A stretch of 64,000 nt of DNA from Devosia marina (GCF_009758415.1 NZ_WQRF01000001.1:186001-250000); one strand, 5' to 3'. Positions 1-10,560 are shown, counted from the first letter of the stretch. Notes: a model not told the origin generated them from the sequence alone. A program made the numbers and translations.

Positions 1-1
1 C

Positions 2-52
2 AAGAACGTTCGGGGCACCGTCGTCGGTGAGATGCGTGCGGTGGGGATCTAG
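2..52 (+). CDS. C-terminal end of an unidentified gene
   Basis: The first bases read in one open frame (KNVRGTVVGEMRAVGI) to a TAG at 50-52. This looks like the last 16 residues of a gene that starts outside the window. The fragment is too short to assign a family. It is followed by the palindromic intergenic element and then by the 3' end of the oppositely oriented RES toxin, so the two genes converge. Confidence 0.4.
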   Translation, partial: KNVRGTVVGEMRAVGI

Positions 53-97
53 GGGCAACGATTTGCTTTTGAACAGACCCTCAACAAACTCGGTGTA

Positions 98-205
98 GCA
101 CCCTCCCGTTGACGGGGAGGGCGGGGGAGTGGTGCCTACGGATAGGAATCGTGCGTTGAACGCACCCCCGCCCAACCTCCCCGTTCAGGGGAGGTGTTGG
201 GTCTA
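98..205. repeat. Pair of GC-rich palindromic intergenic repeats
   Basis: Two hairpin-forming units lie between convergent genes. The first (about 101-121) has arms CCCTCCC and GGGAGGG around a GTTGACG loop. The second (about 170-201) has CCTCCCC/GGGGAGG around GTTCA, extended by CCCAAC/GTTGGG with a two-base bulge. The right flank of the first is also nearly complementary to the left flank of the second (GCGGGGG with CCCCCGC), so the whole block can fold together. It may terminate both flanking genes or be one copy of a dispersed intergenic palindrome family; only this copy lies in the window. Confidence 0.6.
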
Positions 206-250
206 TGTCGTGACGAATATCGAATGTCGTCGTCGGCGGGCGGCCAGCTT

Positions 251-946
251 TCAAAGCCCAAAAATCGCGCCTGTCCCGCAGTTGCGGATGCGGTCGACCT
301 TTTCGCCGTCCCAGTGATAGTCGAAGTGATCGGCCTGCACCGGCACCGGAATCAGGTCTGGCCAGAAGATGGCGGCGCACTCGCCGTCCGCATGGCGCAC
401 ACTGCGATAGACAATGCCGTTGCTGCCCGCGCGCCGAAGCTGCCGGCCCAGGGCTTGCGGCGCCTGATAATCGTCCGGATCGTGAAAACGGTCGAACGGC
501 CGGGCGTCATGCAGGTCGAGATCGAGCCGGTTGACCAGCATGCGGAATTGCGAGGTCCAGCCCGGAGCTTCTGCGCTGGCGGCCATGGCGCGGGCGTGAT
601 GATGTGCGACCTCGCGGATAGCGACTTCCTCGGCATTGCCGGCGCTATAGATCCCATAGCTGCCATCGGTGAAGCGGCCGGGCCGGTCGTGGCTGACGTG
701 GACGAAGGGTGCCATGAGATAGCTCGCGCCCGGCCCGCTGACACGGCGTTCAGGCGGCACCAGGTCGAGCCGGCCCAAATGGTCCCAGAGGCGCGGATTG
801 GTTTTCGATTCGGCCGAAGCCAGCGCCTCCCAGTCGCGCGGGTCGGCAATATCTTCAAACAGGTCTATCGGCGGATGGATCGAGCGGATCAGACGATACG
901 CCTTGGGCCAAGTCACCCGCGTGAGGGCAGGGGTGTCGCTCACCAC
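251..946 (-). CDS. RES-domain toxin of a RES-Xre toxin-antitoxin module
   Basis: This 231-residue protein carries a RES domain, the NAD+-degrading fold of type II RES toxins that act in the cytoplasm. The family's conserved Arg, Glu and Ser are visible in AYRLIRS near the N-terminus, in EEVAIREVAHHHAR in the middle, and in NGIVYRSVRHADG, followed by AIFWPDLI, near the C-terminus. It starts at GTG 946, or GTG 943, which would give a GTGA overlap with the antitoxin stop. Either way it is translationally coupled behind the Xre/DUF2384 gene, the standard antitoxin-first order. NAD+ depletion is known for characterised RES toxins; activity here is inferred. Length is slightly above the family's usual 150-200 residues. 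Confidence 0.85.
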   Translation of the reverse strand: MVSDTPALTRVTWPKAYRLIRSIHPPIDLFEDIADPRDWEALASAESKTNPRLWDHLGRLDLVPPERRVSGPGASYLMAPFVHVSHDRPGRFTDGSYGIYSAGNAEEVAIREVAHHHARAMAASAEAPGWTSQFRMLVNRLDLDLHDARPFDRFHDPDDYQAPQALGRQLRRAGSNGIVYRSVRHADGECAAIFWPDLIPVPVQADHFDYHWDGEKVDRIRNCGTGAIFGL

Positions 947-1350
947 CCGCTACGCTCGGCATCGAGATAGCTGCGCACCCGCGCCAGGGCGAAAAGGCTG
1001 CCTGCGGCCATGACCTCAACCGGTCTGCGCCCGGCAAAATCCCGGTTGGGTTTCTTGACCCAGGCATATCCACGCTCCGGGTCGGAAAAGAGGTAGCGCA
1101 GGCCCTTGTGAATGCCCATCAGAAGTGAAAGGCGGGTGGCCAGGTCGCGGTCAATCCGGCCTGGCTCGCCAGCTTTCCAGCGGGCATAGGTCCGGGCGGC
1201 CAGTCCTCCCAGAATGTCGCGGGCTTCCGCGTCGCTCACGCCCCAGCGCTCGAACAGTCGCATGACCGCGCGCGCCATGGCTTCCGATTCCGCATCGGTG
1301 ATGGTGGCGAGTTCGGGTATGGCTTCTGTCCGTGGCAGTTCATGCAGCAT
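940..1350 (-). CDS. Xre/MbcA/ParS-type antitoxin (DUF2384)
   Basis: The N-terminal half holds an Xre-like helix-turn-helix (WGVSDAEARDILGGLAARTYARW). The C-terminal half is the DUF2384 toxin-binding region, with KPNRDFAGRRPVEVMAAG and then a helix ending ARVRSYLDAE. Start: the open frame extends upstream to a TTG at 1392, but ATG 1350 has a good AGGAG seven bases ahead, so I use 1350 (136 residues). Such antitoxins neutralise the RES partner and repress their own promoter; an inverted-repeat operator sits just upstream. The stop codon overlaps the toxin start. Confidence 0.85.
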   Translation of the reverse strand: MLHELPRTEAIPELATITDAESEAMARAVMRLFERWGVSDAEARDILGGLAARTYARWKAGEPGRIDRDLATRLSLLMGIHKGLRYLFSDPERGYAWVKKPNRDFAGRRPVEVMAAGSLFALARVRSYLDAERSGW

Positions 1351-1363
1351 GGCTTGGCTCCTA

Positions 1364-1398
1364 TTGGCATTAAATAGGGTATTATCTGCCAAGTGGCA
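1364..1398 (-). promoter_or_regulatory. Probable autoregulatory promoter/operator of the RES-Xre module
   Basis: Upstream of the antitoxin lie TTGGCA (1364-1369) and TGCCAA (1387-1392), forming an inverted pair, and a second palindrome, TGCCAAGTGGCA, at 1387-1398. On the minus strand a GATAAT -10-like hexamer falls between the repeats. The arrangement suits repression by the Xre antitoxin-toxin complex. Function is inferred from position and symmetry. Confidence 0.45.
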
Positions 1399-1501
1399 AG
1401 TTGTTGAGCCTCTGGCGGGTCGTCGGCCGGTCCCTTGCTTGTTCCGACCGCTGCTGGGCGGCTATAAGATCAGCCAACAACAGACCAACAGGTGATGCGG
1501 C

Positions 1502-3010
<1,509 letters not shown>

Positions 3011-3011
3011 T

Positions 3012-3563
3012 ATGGCCAGTCCAACGCAGACCTCAATGGCTGTCGCCATATTTGCCTCGGACAAAGGACCGGGCGATCCCGAACGCGCCAGCCTGATGGG
3101 TGAAGTCGGGCGCGTCTTTGCCCGCAAGGGCGCCCGCATGCTGTGCCTGGCCGAAAAGGGCGTCATCCCGGTGCCCTTGATCACCGCCGCGCGGACCGCA
3201 GGTGGCACTGTCGAAATCGTGGCGGATGAGAGTATCGTTCTGCCTCAGGCGTTGACCGGGGTGCCGATCACCGTTTTGCCGGACAAGACGGAACGGCAGA
3301 CCTATCTCGCCGCTCAGAGCGCGGCTTTCGTGGTGCTGCCGGGGTCTCTCGCGTCGGTCTCCGCGCTTTTTGGCGCCTGGGCGTCAGGCGCCTCGCGGCC
3401 CGTCGTCATGCTCAACCGGCACCGTGCCTTTGAAGTGGTTCGTGGCTTTGCTGCCGATGTGCTGGCGGCCTCGGTGCCCCATCATGACCGCAATATCCAG
3501 TTCGCTGACACCGTCGAGGATCTCTGGAACAAGGTGGTCTGGGTGTTCGAGCAGCGGCACTAG
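3012..3563 (+). CDS. LOG-like (SLOG superfamily) Rossmann protein
   Basis: The 183-residue sequence looks like a Rossmann-type nucleotide-binding protein related to the LOG/TIGR00725 group. It has an N-terminal strand (AVAIFASD), a central helix-strand layout, and PGSLASVSALFGAW at about residues 110-123. This last segment aligns with the PGGxGTxxE signature of LOG phosphoribohydrolases, but the second Gly, the Thr and the Glu are absent, so catalysis is doubtful. It begins one base after the HerA-like gene's stop, implying coupled expression. The family call is tentative. Confidence 0.5.
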   Translation: MASPTQTSMAVAIFASDKGPGDPERASLMGEVGRVFARKGARMLCLAEKGVIPVPLITAARTAGGTVEIVADESIVLPQALTGVPITVLPDKTERQTYLAAQSAAFVVLPGSLASVSALFGAWASGASRPVVMLNRHRAFEVVRGFAADVLAASVPHHDRNIQFADTVEDLWNKVVWVFEQRH

Positions 3564-3568
3564 AGCGA

Positions 3569-4120
3569 TTACGCCAGCGGCCCCTGGTCTGGCCGCGCGG
3601 CGCGCCGGTCGGGAAATAGGGGCACAACATTGTCGGTATAGCGCCGGCCCGGATGCGGCTCGGGCGTGCGCATGGGCACGCGATTGCGCCGTTCCGGCCC
3701 GCGATAGCCAAAACCCAATGCGCCGATCACGCTGCGATTGAGCAGGCGCGCCTGCACCCGCTGCAGCAGATGGCGCGGCGACATCGGCTTGACCAGCACC
3801 TCGTCGATACCGGCGCTGATGGCCTGCTGGCGCATCGGCGGGGTAATGGCACGGGTCATGGCGATGACGGGCAGGTCGCGCGAGACCAGGCTCGGGTCAA
3901 GCCGAATCGCTTCCACCATTTCATAGGCCGGCCGGCCTTCGCGGTCGAAATCGACCACCAGCATGTCGAGCGGGGCGATGCGCATATAGGCGAACAGCTC
4001 CGCCTCGCTGTCGAAGGGGCGGACGCGCAGGCGTGAGTCGCCGGCCAGCACCATGGTCAGCAGGGCGCTGAGGGCCGGATTGGCGGCCAGAATGGCGATG
4101 GTCTTGCCCGCAGCGGTCAC
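3569..4120 (-). CDS. Receiver-domain (CheY-like) protein without output domain
   Basis: A response-regulator receiver fold fills residues about 5-125: a first strand (KTIAILAAN), the phospho-acceptor Asp in MLVVDFD, a Thr in VIAMTRA and the Lys in VLVKPMSP. The acidic pair usually found after strand 1 is missing (AANPA), which may weaken Mg2+ binding. The remaining 50 residues are basic and low complexity with RRNR and RRYTDN segments. Start: an ATG at 4135 is in frame, but it is followed by AAGGGGA, a good ribosome site for GTG 4120, which I prefer (183 residues). A perfect CtrA box lies immediately upstream. It converges with the LOG-like gene. Confidence 0.7.
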   Translation of the reverse strand: MTAAGKTIAILAANPALSALLTMVLAGDSRLRVRPFDSEAELFAYMRIAPLDMLVVDFDREGRPAYEMVEAIRLDPSLVSRDLPVIAMTRAITPPMRQQAISAGIDEVLVKPMSPRHLLQRVQARLLNRSVIGALGFGYRGPERRNRVPMRTPEPHPGRRYTDNVVPLFPDRRAARPDQGPLA

Positions 4121-4139
4121 GCAAATCCCCTTCATCTCG

Positions 4140-4154
4140 TTAAGCCTTCGTTAA
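4140..4154. promoter_or_regulatory. Perfect CtrA-type box (TTAA-N7-TTAA)
   Basis: The sequence TTAAGCCTTCGTTAA matches the full CtrA consensus of alphaproteobacteria. It sits between the divergent receiver-protein gene (start 4120 or 4135) and ybaN (start 4277). Two TTAA tetramers at exactly seven-base spacing should be rare by chance in DNA this GC-rich. Binding by CtrA is inferred. Confidence 0.55.
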
Positions 4155-4276
4155 CATGAGCAAACGGGGGATAGAAGAGCGTGGTTCCAGTTCTCAAGAG
4201 ACAATAGCGGCATGCGGCACCGCGACCGATTGCACCCGGCGCTTCGCGCTGGTTGATTGCAGGTTATCCCTGACTG

Positions 4277-4669
4277 GTGCGAGCGGGACCGTTGCGACCG
4301 ATCTATCTGCTACTGGGGCTGGCCACGACGGGCATCGGCATTGTGGGCGCCTTCCTGCCGCTGCTGCCCACCACGCCCCTGCTGATCCTGGCGACCTGGT
4401 TCTTCGCCCGCTCCTCGCCACGGCTGGAACGCTGGCTGCTCGAACATCCCAGGTTCGGCGGCCTGCTGCGCGCCTGGCGCGATCAGGGCGCCATTCCGCG
4501 CCGCGCCAAGATCCTGGCCTGCTGCGGCATTGCCGTAGGGGTGGTGTTTTTCTGGATCGGCGCCAGGCCCGGCTATTGGCTATGGCTGACCGGCGCCGCT
4601 ATTCTGGGCGGCAGCGCGGGCTTTATCCTCTCCCGCCCCAATGGCTCGGACACCGCCAGAGCGGAATAA
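4277..4669 (+). CDS. ybaN: YbaN family inner-membrane protein (DUF454)
   Basis: This 130-residue protein has the DUF454 pattern: an N-terminal hydrophobic segment (PIYLLLGLATTGIGIVGAFLPLLPTTPLLILATWFFARSSP, here in two pieces), the conserved LPTTPLLILA and a FxRSSPRLERWLLEHPRFG loop, then two more hydrophobic stretches. It should sit in the inner membrane with three or four spans. Its function is unknown. GTG 4277 is the longest start; TTG 4292 is an alternative and neither has a strong ribosome site. A hairpin terminator follows at once. Confidence 0.8.
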   Translation: MRAGPLRPIYLLLGLATTGIGIVGAFLPLLPTTPLLILATWFFARSSPRLERWLLEHPRFGGLLRAWRDQGAIPRRAKILACCGIAVGVVFFWIGARPGYWLWLTGAAILGGSAGFILSRPNGSDTARAE

Positions 4670-4674
4670 AAAAA

Positions 4675-4694
4675 CGGCGGGATCGCTCCCGCCG
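4675..4694. terminator. Hairpin terminator between ybaN and sodB
   Basis: A perfect stem CGGCGGGA/TCCCGCCG with a TCGC loop lies between convergent genes. An A7 run flanks its left side, which is a T tract for the minus-strand sodB transcript. CTTGTTCT follows on the right for ybaN. It can serve both directions. Confidence 0.8.
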
Positions 4695-4720
4695 CTTGTT
4701 CTATTGAAGAAGCGCCGCAA

Positions 4721-5326
4721 TCAGGCGGTGGCTTCCTCGAACATCTTCTCCACATATTCCCAGTTCACCAGGTTGTCGAACCAGGCTTCGAGATATTTCG
4801 GGCGGGCATTGCGGTAGTCGATGTAATAGGAGTGCTCCCACACATCCACGCCCAGGATCGGGCTTGCGCCACTGACCAGCGGCGATTCCCCGTTCGGCGT
4901 CTTGGCCACTTCCAGCTTGCCGTTCTTGACCGCGATCCAGGCCCAGCCCGAACCGAACTGGGTGGTGCCGGCGGCAATGAAGTCGGCGCGCAGCTTGTCA
5001 AAGCCGCCCAGGTCGCTGTCGACCGCCGCCTGCAGCTTGCCCGGCAGCGACTTGCCGCCGCCATTGGGCTTCATCCAGTTCCAGAAGTGGATGTGGTTGT
5101 AATGCTGGCCTGCATTGTTGAACAGGCCCGCATTCTTGCCGTGGCTTTCCTTGACGATCTCTTCGAGGCTCTTGCCCTCCAGGCCAGAGTCCTTGAGCAG
5201 GTTGTTGCCGTTGGTCACATAGGCCTGATGGTGCTTGTCGTGGTGAAACTCCAGGGTTTCCGCCGACATATAGGGGCCCAGTGCGTCATAGGCATAGGGC
5301 AGGGCGGGCAGTTCAAACGTGGTCAT
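4721..5326 (-). CDS. sodB: Superoxide dismutase (Fe/Mn family)
   Basis: This 201-residue enzyme converts superoxide to hydrogen peroxide and oxygen in the cytoplasm. Metal ligands are visible: His in TLEFHHDKHHQAY, His in NHIHFWNWM, and Asp and His in VDVWEHSYYIDY. The AAGTTQFGSGWAWI region and full length are typical of the alphaproteobacterial Fe-type, though metal choice cannot be proven from sequence. The start has a GGAGG ribosome site eight bases upstream. It is a single-gene unit with a terminator downstream. Confidence 0.95.
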   Translation of the reverse strand: MTTFELPALPYAYDALGPYMSAETLEFHHDKHHQAYVTNGNNLLKDSGLEGKSLEEIVKESHGKNAGLFNNAGQHYNHIHFWNWMKPNGGGKSLPGKLQAAVDSDLGGFDKLRADFIAAGTTQFGSGWAWIAVKNGKLEVAKTPNGESPLVSGASPILGVDVWEHSYYIDYRNARPKYLEAWFDNLVNWEYVEKMFEEATA

Positions 5327-5425
5327 GTTAGCCTCCGGTTGGATTTCAGGATGACGCTGGCGAGAGCCGCATTTCGGCTCTGGTTATAGGCAGATGCGTT
5401 TGGCGCAACAATGTCGCGCTGGCAA

Positions 5426-7504
5426 CTAACCGTCCAGTCCGGCTGACTTTATTGCAAAAGCGTAGCACTGGGCGGTTTCCTTGAGGCGGTCGAAGCGACC
5501 GGACGCACCGGCATGGCCGGCGCTCATATTGGTCTTGAGATACAATGGTGCGTCCCCGCTCTTGGTTGCCCGAAGTTTTGCCACCCATTTGGCTGGCTCC
5601 CAATAAGTCACTCGCGGATCGGTGAGACCGGCCAGCGCGAAGATCGGCGGATAAGCCTGCTCCGAGACCGCCTCATAGGGAGCATAGGCGGCAATGCGGG
5701 CATAGTCCTCCGGGCTGGTGATGGGGTTGCCCCATTCCGGCCATTCGGGCGGCGTCAGGGGCAGGGTGTCGTCGAGCATGGTGTTGAGCACGTCGACAAA
5801 CGGCACCTGGGCGATGATGCCGCCCCAGAGTTCGGGCCTCAGATTGGCAATGGCCCCCATCAGCATGCCGCCAGCCGAGCCGCCCTGCGCGATGATCCGG
5901 CCCTTCTGCGTGTAGCCGGTCTCGATCAGCATCTCGGCAGCGGCTATGAAGTCGGTAAACGTGTTGGTCTTGTGCTCCCGCCGGCCCTGCTTGTACCAGC
6001 GATAGCCCTTGTCCATGCCGCCGCGAATATGGGCAATCGCATAGACAAAGCCCCGATCGACCAGCGAGAGGACCGAAACCGAAAAGCTGGCCGGCATCGA
6101 CATGCCGTAGGAGCCATAGCCATAGAGCAGGGTGGGGTTGGCCCCATCAAGCTGCGTGCCTTTGCGATAAAGCAGGGTCACCGGCACCTGTTCGCCGTCA
6201 CCGGCCGTGGCGAACAGGCGTTTGGTTTCATAATCGGCAGGATCGTGGCCCGAAGGCACTTCCTGGGTCTTGAGCAGGGTCCGCGCGCCGGTTTCGAGAT
6301 CGACGTCGAAAACCTGGCTGGGCGTGGTCGGAGACGAATAGGTCAGCCGGAACACACTGGTGTCGAACTCGTAGCCGGTCGACATGCCAAGCGCATAAGC
6401 CTCTTCCTCAAAGCCGACAATCTCTTCTCGGCCCGTGCGCAGGTCGCGCGCGACAATGCGCGGTAGGCCGTCCTCGCGTTCCAGTCGGAGCAGATGGTTG
6501 GACAACACAGCAATGTCGAGGATCAGCACACCCTCCCGATGCGGGACTAGGTCAGTCCAGTTCTCGGCAGCCGGATTGTCCGCCGGAGCAGTGACGATCT
6601 TGTAGTCCTCGGCCCCGTCTGCATTGGTCCGGATATAGAGTAGGCCACCACGCTCCTCGAGCTCATACTCCCGATCCGTAACGCGGGGCGCGACCAGTCG
6701 TGGGTCGCCACCGCGTTCGGCATCGATCAGCCAGACCTCGCTGGTCTGGTGGTCATGCGCGTCGATGACAATGAACTTGTCCGACAGCGTCTTGCCCACG
6801 CCCACAAAGAAGCCAGGGTCCTTTTCTTCATAGACGATGGGGTCTTCGGCCTGCGCCGTACCTAGCCTATGGTGGCGCACGCGGAACGGACGATGATTGT
6901 CGTCATATTCGGTATAGTAGAAGGACTGGCCATCGGCGGACCACACGGTGCTGCCCGCCGTATCCTTGATCGTTTCGATATCCTCGCCGCTGGCCAGTTC
7001 GCGCACAACGATATCGAAATATTCCGAACCGGCTCGGTCGGCAGCCCAGCTAATATAGCTGTGGGAGGGGTCATGTCCGGCCCCGGCAAACCCGAAATAG
7101 CCGTCTCCCGCCTCGACATTGCAGTCGAGCAGCACGGTTTCTTGGCCACCATCGCGCGGCGTGCGGACGATCAGGGGATACTGCTTTCCCTCGAGCATCC
7201 GCGTATTGTAGGCCCACGCGCCATGGGGCGAGGGAACGCCGCTGTCATCCTCCTTGATGCGACCGCGAATTTCCTTGTAGATCCTGTCCTGCAGGTCGGC
7301 GGTCGGTTGGCCGAATTCGGTCTCGTAATAGTCGTTCTCGGCCTCGAGATAGGCTCGTATGTTCTCGTCGAGCGCTTCGGGCTTCTGCATCACCTCTTGC
7401 CAGTTCTCGGCGCGCAGCCACGCATAGGGGTCATCGCGGGTGATGGCATGATGCGTGTGCGAATGAGGAATACGCCTGGCAATGGGCGGGTTGGCCTTGG
7501 TCAT
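5426..7504 (-). CDS. ptrB: Oligopeptidase B (S9 prolyl oligopeptidase family)
   Basis: The 692-residue protein is a cytoplasmic serine peptidase cleaving short peptides after basic residues. The N-terminal beta-propeller (about residues 70-400) precedes the alpha/beta-hydrolase domain. That domain holds the nucleophile Ser in IIAQGGSAGGMLMG, the Asp in LAGLTDPRVTYWEP and the His in MSAGHAGASGRFD. The frame stays open upstream to 7813, but ATG 7504 has GGAG eight bases ahead and begins at the family's usual N-terminus (RIPHSHTHHAITRDDPYAWLR). The extension is therefore rejected. Confidence 0.93.
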   Translation of the reverse strand: MTKANPPIARRIPHSHTHHAITRDDPYAWLRAENWQEVMQKPEALDENIRAYLEAENDYYETEFGQPTADLQDRIYKEIRGRIKEDDSGVPSPHGAWAYNTRMLEGKQYPLIVRTPRDGGQETVLLDCNVEAGDGYFGFAGAGHDPSHSYISWAADRAGSEYFDIVVRELASGEDIETIKDTAGSTVWSADGQSFYYTEYDDNHRPFRVRHHRLGTAQAEDPIVYEEKDPGFFVGVGKTLSDKFIVIDAHDHQTSEVWLIDAERGGDPRLVAPRVTDREYELEERGGLLYIRTNADGAEDYKIVTAPADNPAAENWTDLVPHREGVLILDIAVLSNHLLRLEREDGLPRIVARDLRTGREEIVGFEEEAYALGMSTGYEFDTSVFRLTYSSPTTPSQVFDVDLETGARTLLKTQEVPSGHDPADYETKRLFATAGDGEQVPVTLLYRKGTQLDGANPTLLYGYGSYGMSMPASFSVSVLSLVDRGFVYAIAHIRGGMDKGYRWYKQGRREHKTNTFTDFIAAAEMLIETGYTQKGRIIAQGGSAGGMLMGAIANLRPELWGGIIAQVPFVDVLNTMLDDTLPLTPPEWPEWGNPITSPEDYARIAAYAPYEAVSEQAYPPIFALAGLTDPRVTYWEPAKWVAKLRATKSGDAPLYLKTNMSAGHAGASGRFDRLKETAQCYAFAIKSAGLDG

Positions 7505-7716
7505 GGTGTCTCCGGACGAGGGGCGGCAGGCTGCCACAAGAACTTGCCACAGGACATAGGCCGCCCGCCTGCGCTTTGCCACCCCCGCTTGAGATCGAAA
7601 TCTGTTGGCCCTTTGGTCGCACCCTGACCGATTCCGCTTGTTCCACGGGCCCCAATCAGTAAGGTCGCAATCCAATTCCATCGGAATCGCGCTTGGGCGA
7701 GAAAGGAGTGGCAGCA

Positions 7717-10137
7717 TTGGGGTCGTCATTTGAGGCAGGTATAGGTCTTGCTGCCGTTGCACCCTTCGTGGCTGCCATCCTGGCACCGTATATCCAGCGT
7801 TTCGCTGGCGCATATGCTGGATGGATTCTGGCGATCATTCCGGCCAGCATCTTCCTTTATCTGCTGGGCTTCGCCGATGCTGTCATCCACGGCGAAACGG
7901 TTTCCAGCGTAATTGAGTGGATCCCGGCCTACGGCATCAACCTGTCCTTTCTGGTCGATGGCCTCAGCCTGATCTTTGCGCTGACCATTTCCGGCGTTGG
8001 CACGCTGATCATCCTCTACTCTGGGGCCTATCTGGCCGGGCATCATCACCAGGGCCGGTTCCTGGGCTACATGCTGGCCTTCATGGGCGCCATGCTCGGG
8101 CTGGTTCTGGCCGACAGCTTGCTGGCCCTGTTCCTGTTCTGGGAATTGACCTCGGTCACCTCCTTCCTGCTGATCGGCTTTGACCATTCGCGCCAGGCGG
8201 CGCGGCGCGGCGCTATCCAGGCGCTGGTGCTCACCAATATCGGCGGCATGTTCCTCCTGGCCGGTGCCATTCTGGTCTATCAGCTTGCCGGGACCTGGGA
8301 GATGAGCGCGGTGCGCGAAATGGGCGAAGTGCTGCGCGGCAACGAGCTCTATCTGCTCGTGCTGATCTGCTTCCTCGGCGCCGCCTTCACCAAATCGGCC
8401 CAGTTCCCGCTGCATTTCTGGTTGCCCAACGCCATGGAGGCCCCGACACCCGTTTCGGCCTTTCTGCATTCGGCCACCATGGTGCAGGCCGGCGTCTATC
8501 TGCTGGCACGCATGACGCCCTCGCTCGGGAGTACGGATGTCTGGACCAATATTCTGGTCATTTTTGGCGGCATCACGCTGATCTGGGGTTCGCTGGGCGC
8601 GCTCAAGCAGACCGATCTCAAGCAGATTCTCGCGCAGACCACGATTGCTTCGCTTGGCCTTCTGGTGCTGTTGATCGGTTTGGGCAGTGACTATGCGATT
8701 TCCGCCATGGTGGTCTATTTCGTGGCGCACGCCTTCTACAAGGCGGGCCTCTTCATGGTGGCAGGCGCTATCGACCATGAGGCCGGAACCCGGGAAATTA
8801 CCGCGCTGGGCGGACTGGCCGAAAAGATGCCGGTAACCTTTATCGGCGCGGCGCTGGCGTCGCTTTCCATGATCGGTCTGCCGCTGACCATTGGCTATTT
8901 TGCCAAGGAAGAAATGTATCTGGGGCTGATGAGCGCCGACTGGACCGCCATCCTGGTGATGGTCGTGCTGATCGCTGGCAATGCCATGCTGGCCGGTGTG
9001 GCGCTTCTGGTGATGATCCGTCCCTTCCTCGGCGAGGCCGTTGCGACACCCAAAAAGCCGCATGAAGCGCCGATTGCCATGCTGGCGGGCCCAATATTGC
9101 TCGGTGCAAGTGGCATCATTGCCGGCATCCTGCCCGACTGGCTTGGCCATGACGTGCTGGTGCCCGGGGCCTCGGCCATTCTGGGCCGTGCGGTCGAAAG
9201 CCATCTGACGCTGGCACTGGATTTTACCAGCCTGTTGCTCTGGCTGTCCGCTCTTACCTGGCTATTGGGCGTTCTGGTCTATCGTCAGGCCGACACCATC
9301 CGCACCCTGCTGCGCCGTTTCGACAAGGCCCTTGGCTGGACCGCCGACACGGTGTTCGACATCGTCATGTTCGGCCTGATCCGCTTTTCCGGGGCGCTGA
9401 CCCGCTTTCTGCATCACGGCCAGCTTGAATTTTACCTGGTGATTGTCTTCGCCGCGCTGGCCGCTGCCCTGTTCGGTCCAATGCTGGTCTGGGGTGGGCT
9501 CGATTGGCTAGAGCCGGCCGCGGAACTGGGAGACTGGAGCCAGCGTCTGATTATGCCTGCCCTGGCGCCCTATGAATGGGGTGTCCTGGCACTGGCGGTG
9601 CTTGGGCTGATTGCTGTCCTGATTGCTCCATCGCGCCTGGTGGCTATCCTATCCCTCGGCGTACAGGGCACTGCGGTTGCCTTGATCTTCCTGCTCTTTG
9701 GCGCGCCGGACCTGGCCTTTACCCAGCTCATGGTGGAAATCCTCTCGGTGGTCATCCTGACCTTCGTGATGACCCGCCTGCGGCTCGACCAGCGCGACCA
9801 TCGGCCCTTCGAGGACTGGGCGCGCGACGGCACGCTTGCGATCGTTTGCGGGCTTGGCGTCAGCCTGCTGCTGATGCTGGTGCTCAACGGTACGCTCGAC
9901 ACACGTCTGTCCGATTTCTTCACCGCGACCAGCGTGCCAATTGCCCATGGGCACAACATCGTCAACGTGATCCTGGTGGACTACCGCGGTTTCGATACCT
10001 TGGGTGAAATTGCCGTGGTCATGGGCGCAGGTATGGCGGTGCTTGCCCTGTTGCGGCGCCAGAAGAAGCCGGCACCGGCGCCTTCGGATCAGGTCAAACC
10101 CAAGCGCACCCGTAAACCCAGCAAGGCCGCATCATGA
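7717..10137 (+). CDS. mnhA: Mrp/Mnh Na+/H+ antiporter subunit A
   Basis: This roughly 806-residue membrane protein is the largest subunit of the multi-subunit Mrp cation/proton antiporter. It resembles NuoL over its first ~500 residues, with the conserved [13 protein letters not shown] and [30 protein letters not shown] segments, and carries the MrpA-specific C-terminal helices ([25 protein letters not shown]). Start: TTG 7717 has AAAGGAG at optimal spacing; TTG 7693 and GTG 7708 are in-frame alternatives without a site. It opens a seven-gene operon and overlaps mnhB by four bases. MrpA and MrpB are separate here, unlike the fused PhaAB of some rhizobia. Confidence 0.93.
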   Translation: MGSSFEAGIGLAAVAPFVAAILAPYIQRFAGAYAGWILAIIPASIFLYLLGFADAVIHGETVSSVIEWIPAYGINLSFLVDGLSLIFALTISGVGTLIILYSGAYLAGHHHQGRFLGYMLAFMGAMLGLVLADSLLALFLFWELTSVTSFLLIGFDHSRQAARRGAIQALVLTNIGGMFLLAGAILVYQLAGTWEMSAVREMGEVLRGNELYLLVLICFLGAAFTKSAQFPLHFWLPNAMEAPTPVSAFLHSATMVQAGVYLLARMTPSLGSTDVWTNILVIFGGITLIWGSLGALKQTDLKQILAQTTIASLGLLVLLIGLGSDYAISAMVVYFVAHAFYKAGLFMVAGAIDHEAGTREITALGGLAEKMPVTFIGAALASLSMIGLPLTIGYFAKEEMYLGLMSADWTAILVMVVLIAGNAMLAGVALLVMIRPFLGEAVATPKKPHEAPIAMLAGPILLGASGIIAGILPDWLGHDVLVPGASAILGRAVESHLTLALDFTSLLLWLSALTWLLGVLVYRQADTIRTLLRRFDKALGWTADTVFDIVMFGLIRFSGALTRFLHHGQLEFYLVIVFAALAAALFGPMLVWGGLDWLEPAAELGDWSQRLIMPALAPYEWGVLALAVLGLIAVLIAPSRLVAILSLGVQGTAVALIFLLFGAPDLAFTQLMVEILSVVILTFVMTRLRLDQRDHRPFEDWARDGTLAIVCGLGVSLLLMLVLNGTLDTRLSDFFTATSVPIAHGHNIVNVILVDYRGFDTLGEIAVVMGAGMAVLALLRRQKKPAPAPSDQVKPKRTRKPSKAAS

Positions 10138-10559
10138 ACACGGTCATCTTCCGCACCCTGGCCCCCTTGATCGTTGCGATCATGCTGGTGTTCTCGGTCT
10201 ATGTGATGCTGCGCGGGCACAATGAACCGGGCGGCGGCTTCATCGGCGGTCTGATCGCGGCTGCGTCTATCGCCGTATTCGGCATGGCCGCCGGTGTCAG
10301 CGCGGTGCGACGGTCCCTGCGCTTTGACCCCATGGCGATTGCCGGATTCGGTGTGGTGCTGGCTGGCCTTTCCGGCCTGGCGAGCCTGCTCACGGGTTCT
10401 CCGTTCATGACCAGCATCTGGCTCTATGTGGAGTTCGGGCCCACCATTATCCCGCTCTCGACGCCGCTGTTCTTCGACCTGGGCGTATTTTGCGTGGTGT
10501 TTGGAACGCTGTCGGCGATTGCCCTGTCGCTTGAAAGCGACCGCGAAGAGGATCTTTGA
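10134..10559 (+). CDS. mnhB: Mrp/Mnh antiporter subunit B
   Basis: A 141-residue integral membrane subunit with four hydrophobic helices. The diagnostic MnhB motif [15 protein letters not shown] follows the first helix, and [16 protein letters not shown] falls in the middle. It starts with an ATGA overlap with mnhA and its stop is one base before mnhC, so it is coupled on both sides. It is required for assembly of the antiporter complex rather than acting alone. Confidence 0.93.
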   Translation: MNTVIFRTLAPLIVAIMLVFSVYVMLRGHNEPGGGFIGGLIAAASIAVFGMAAGVSAVRRSLRFDPMAIAGFGVVLAGLSGLASLLTGSPFMTSIWLYVEFGPTIIPLSTPLFFDLGVFCVVFGTLSAIALSLESDREEDL

Positions 10560-10560
10560 G

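Noticed and set aside
7505..7813. 103-residue N-terminal extension of oligopeptidase B
   Set aside because: The family N-terminus and a good ribosome site are at ATG 7504; the extension overlaps the divergent mnhA promoter and start.
7726..9204. Long minus-strand open frame (492 codons) inside mnhA
   Set aside because: Antisense shadow of a well-supported membrane gene in GC-rich DNA; the product is rich in Gln, His and Arg and matches no family I know.
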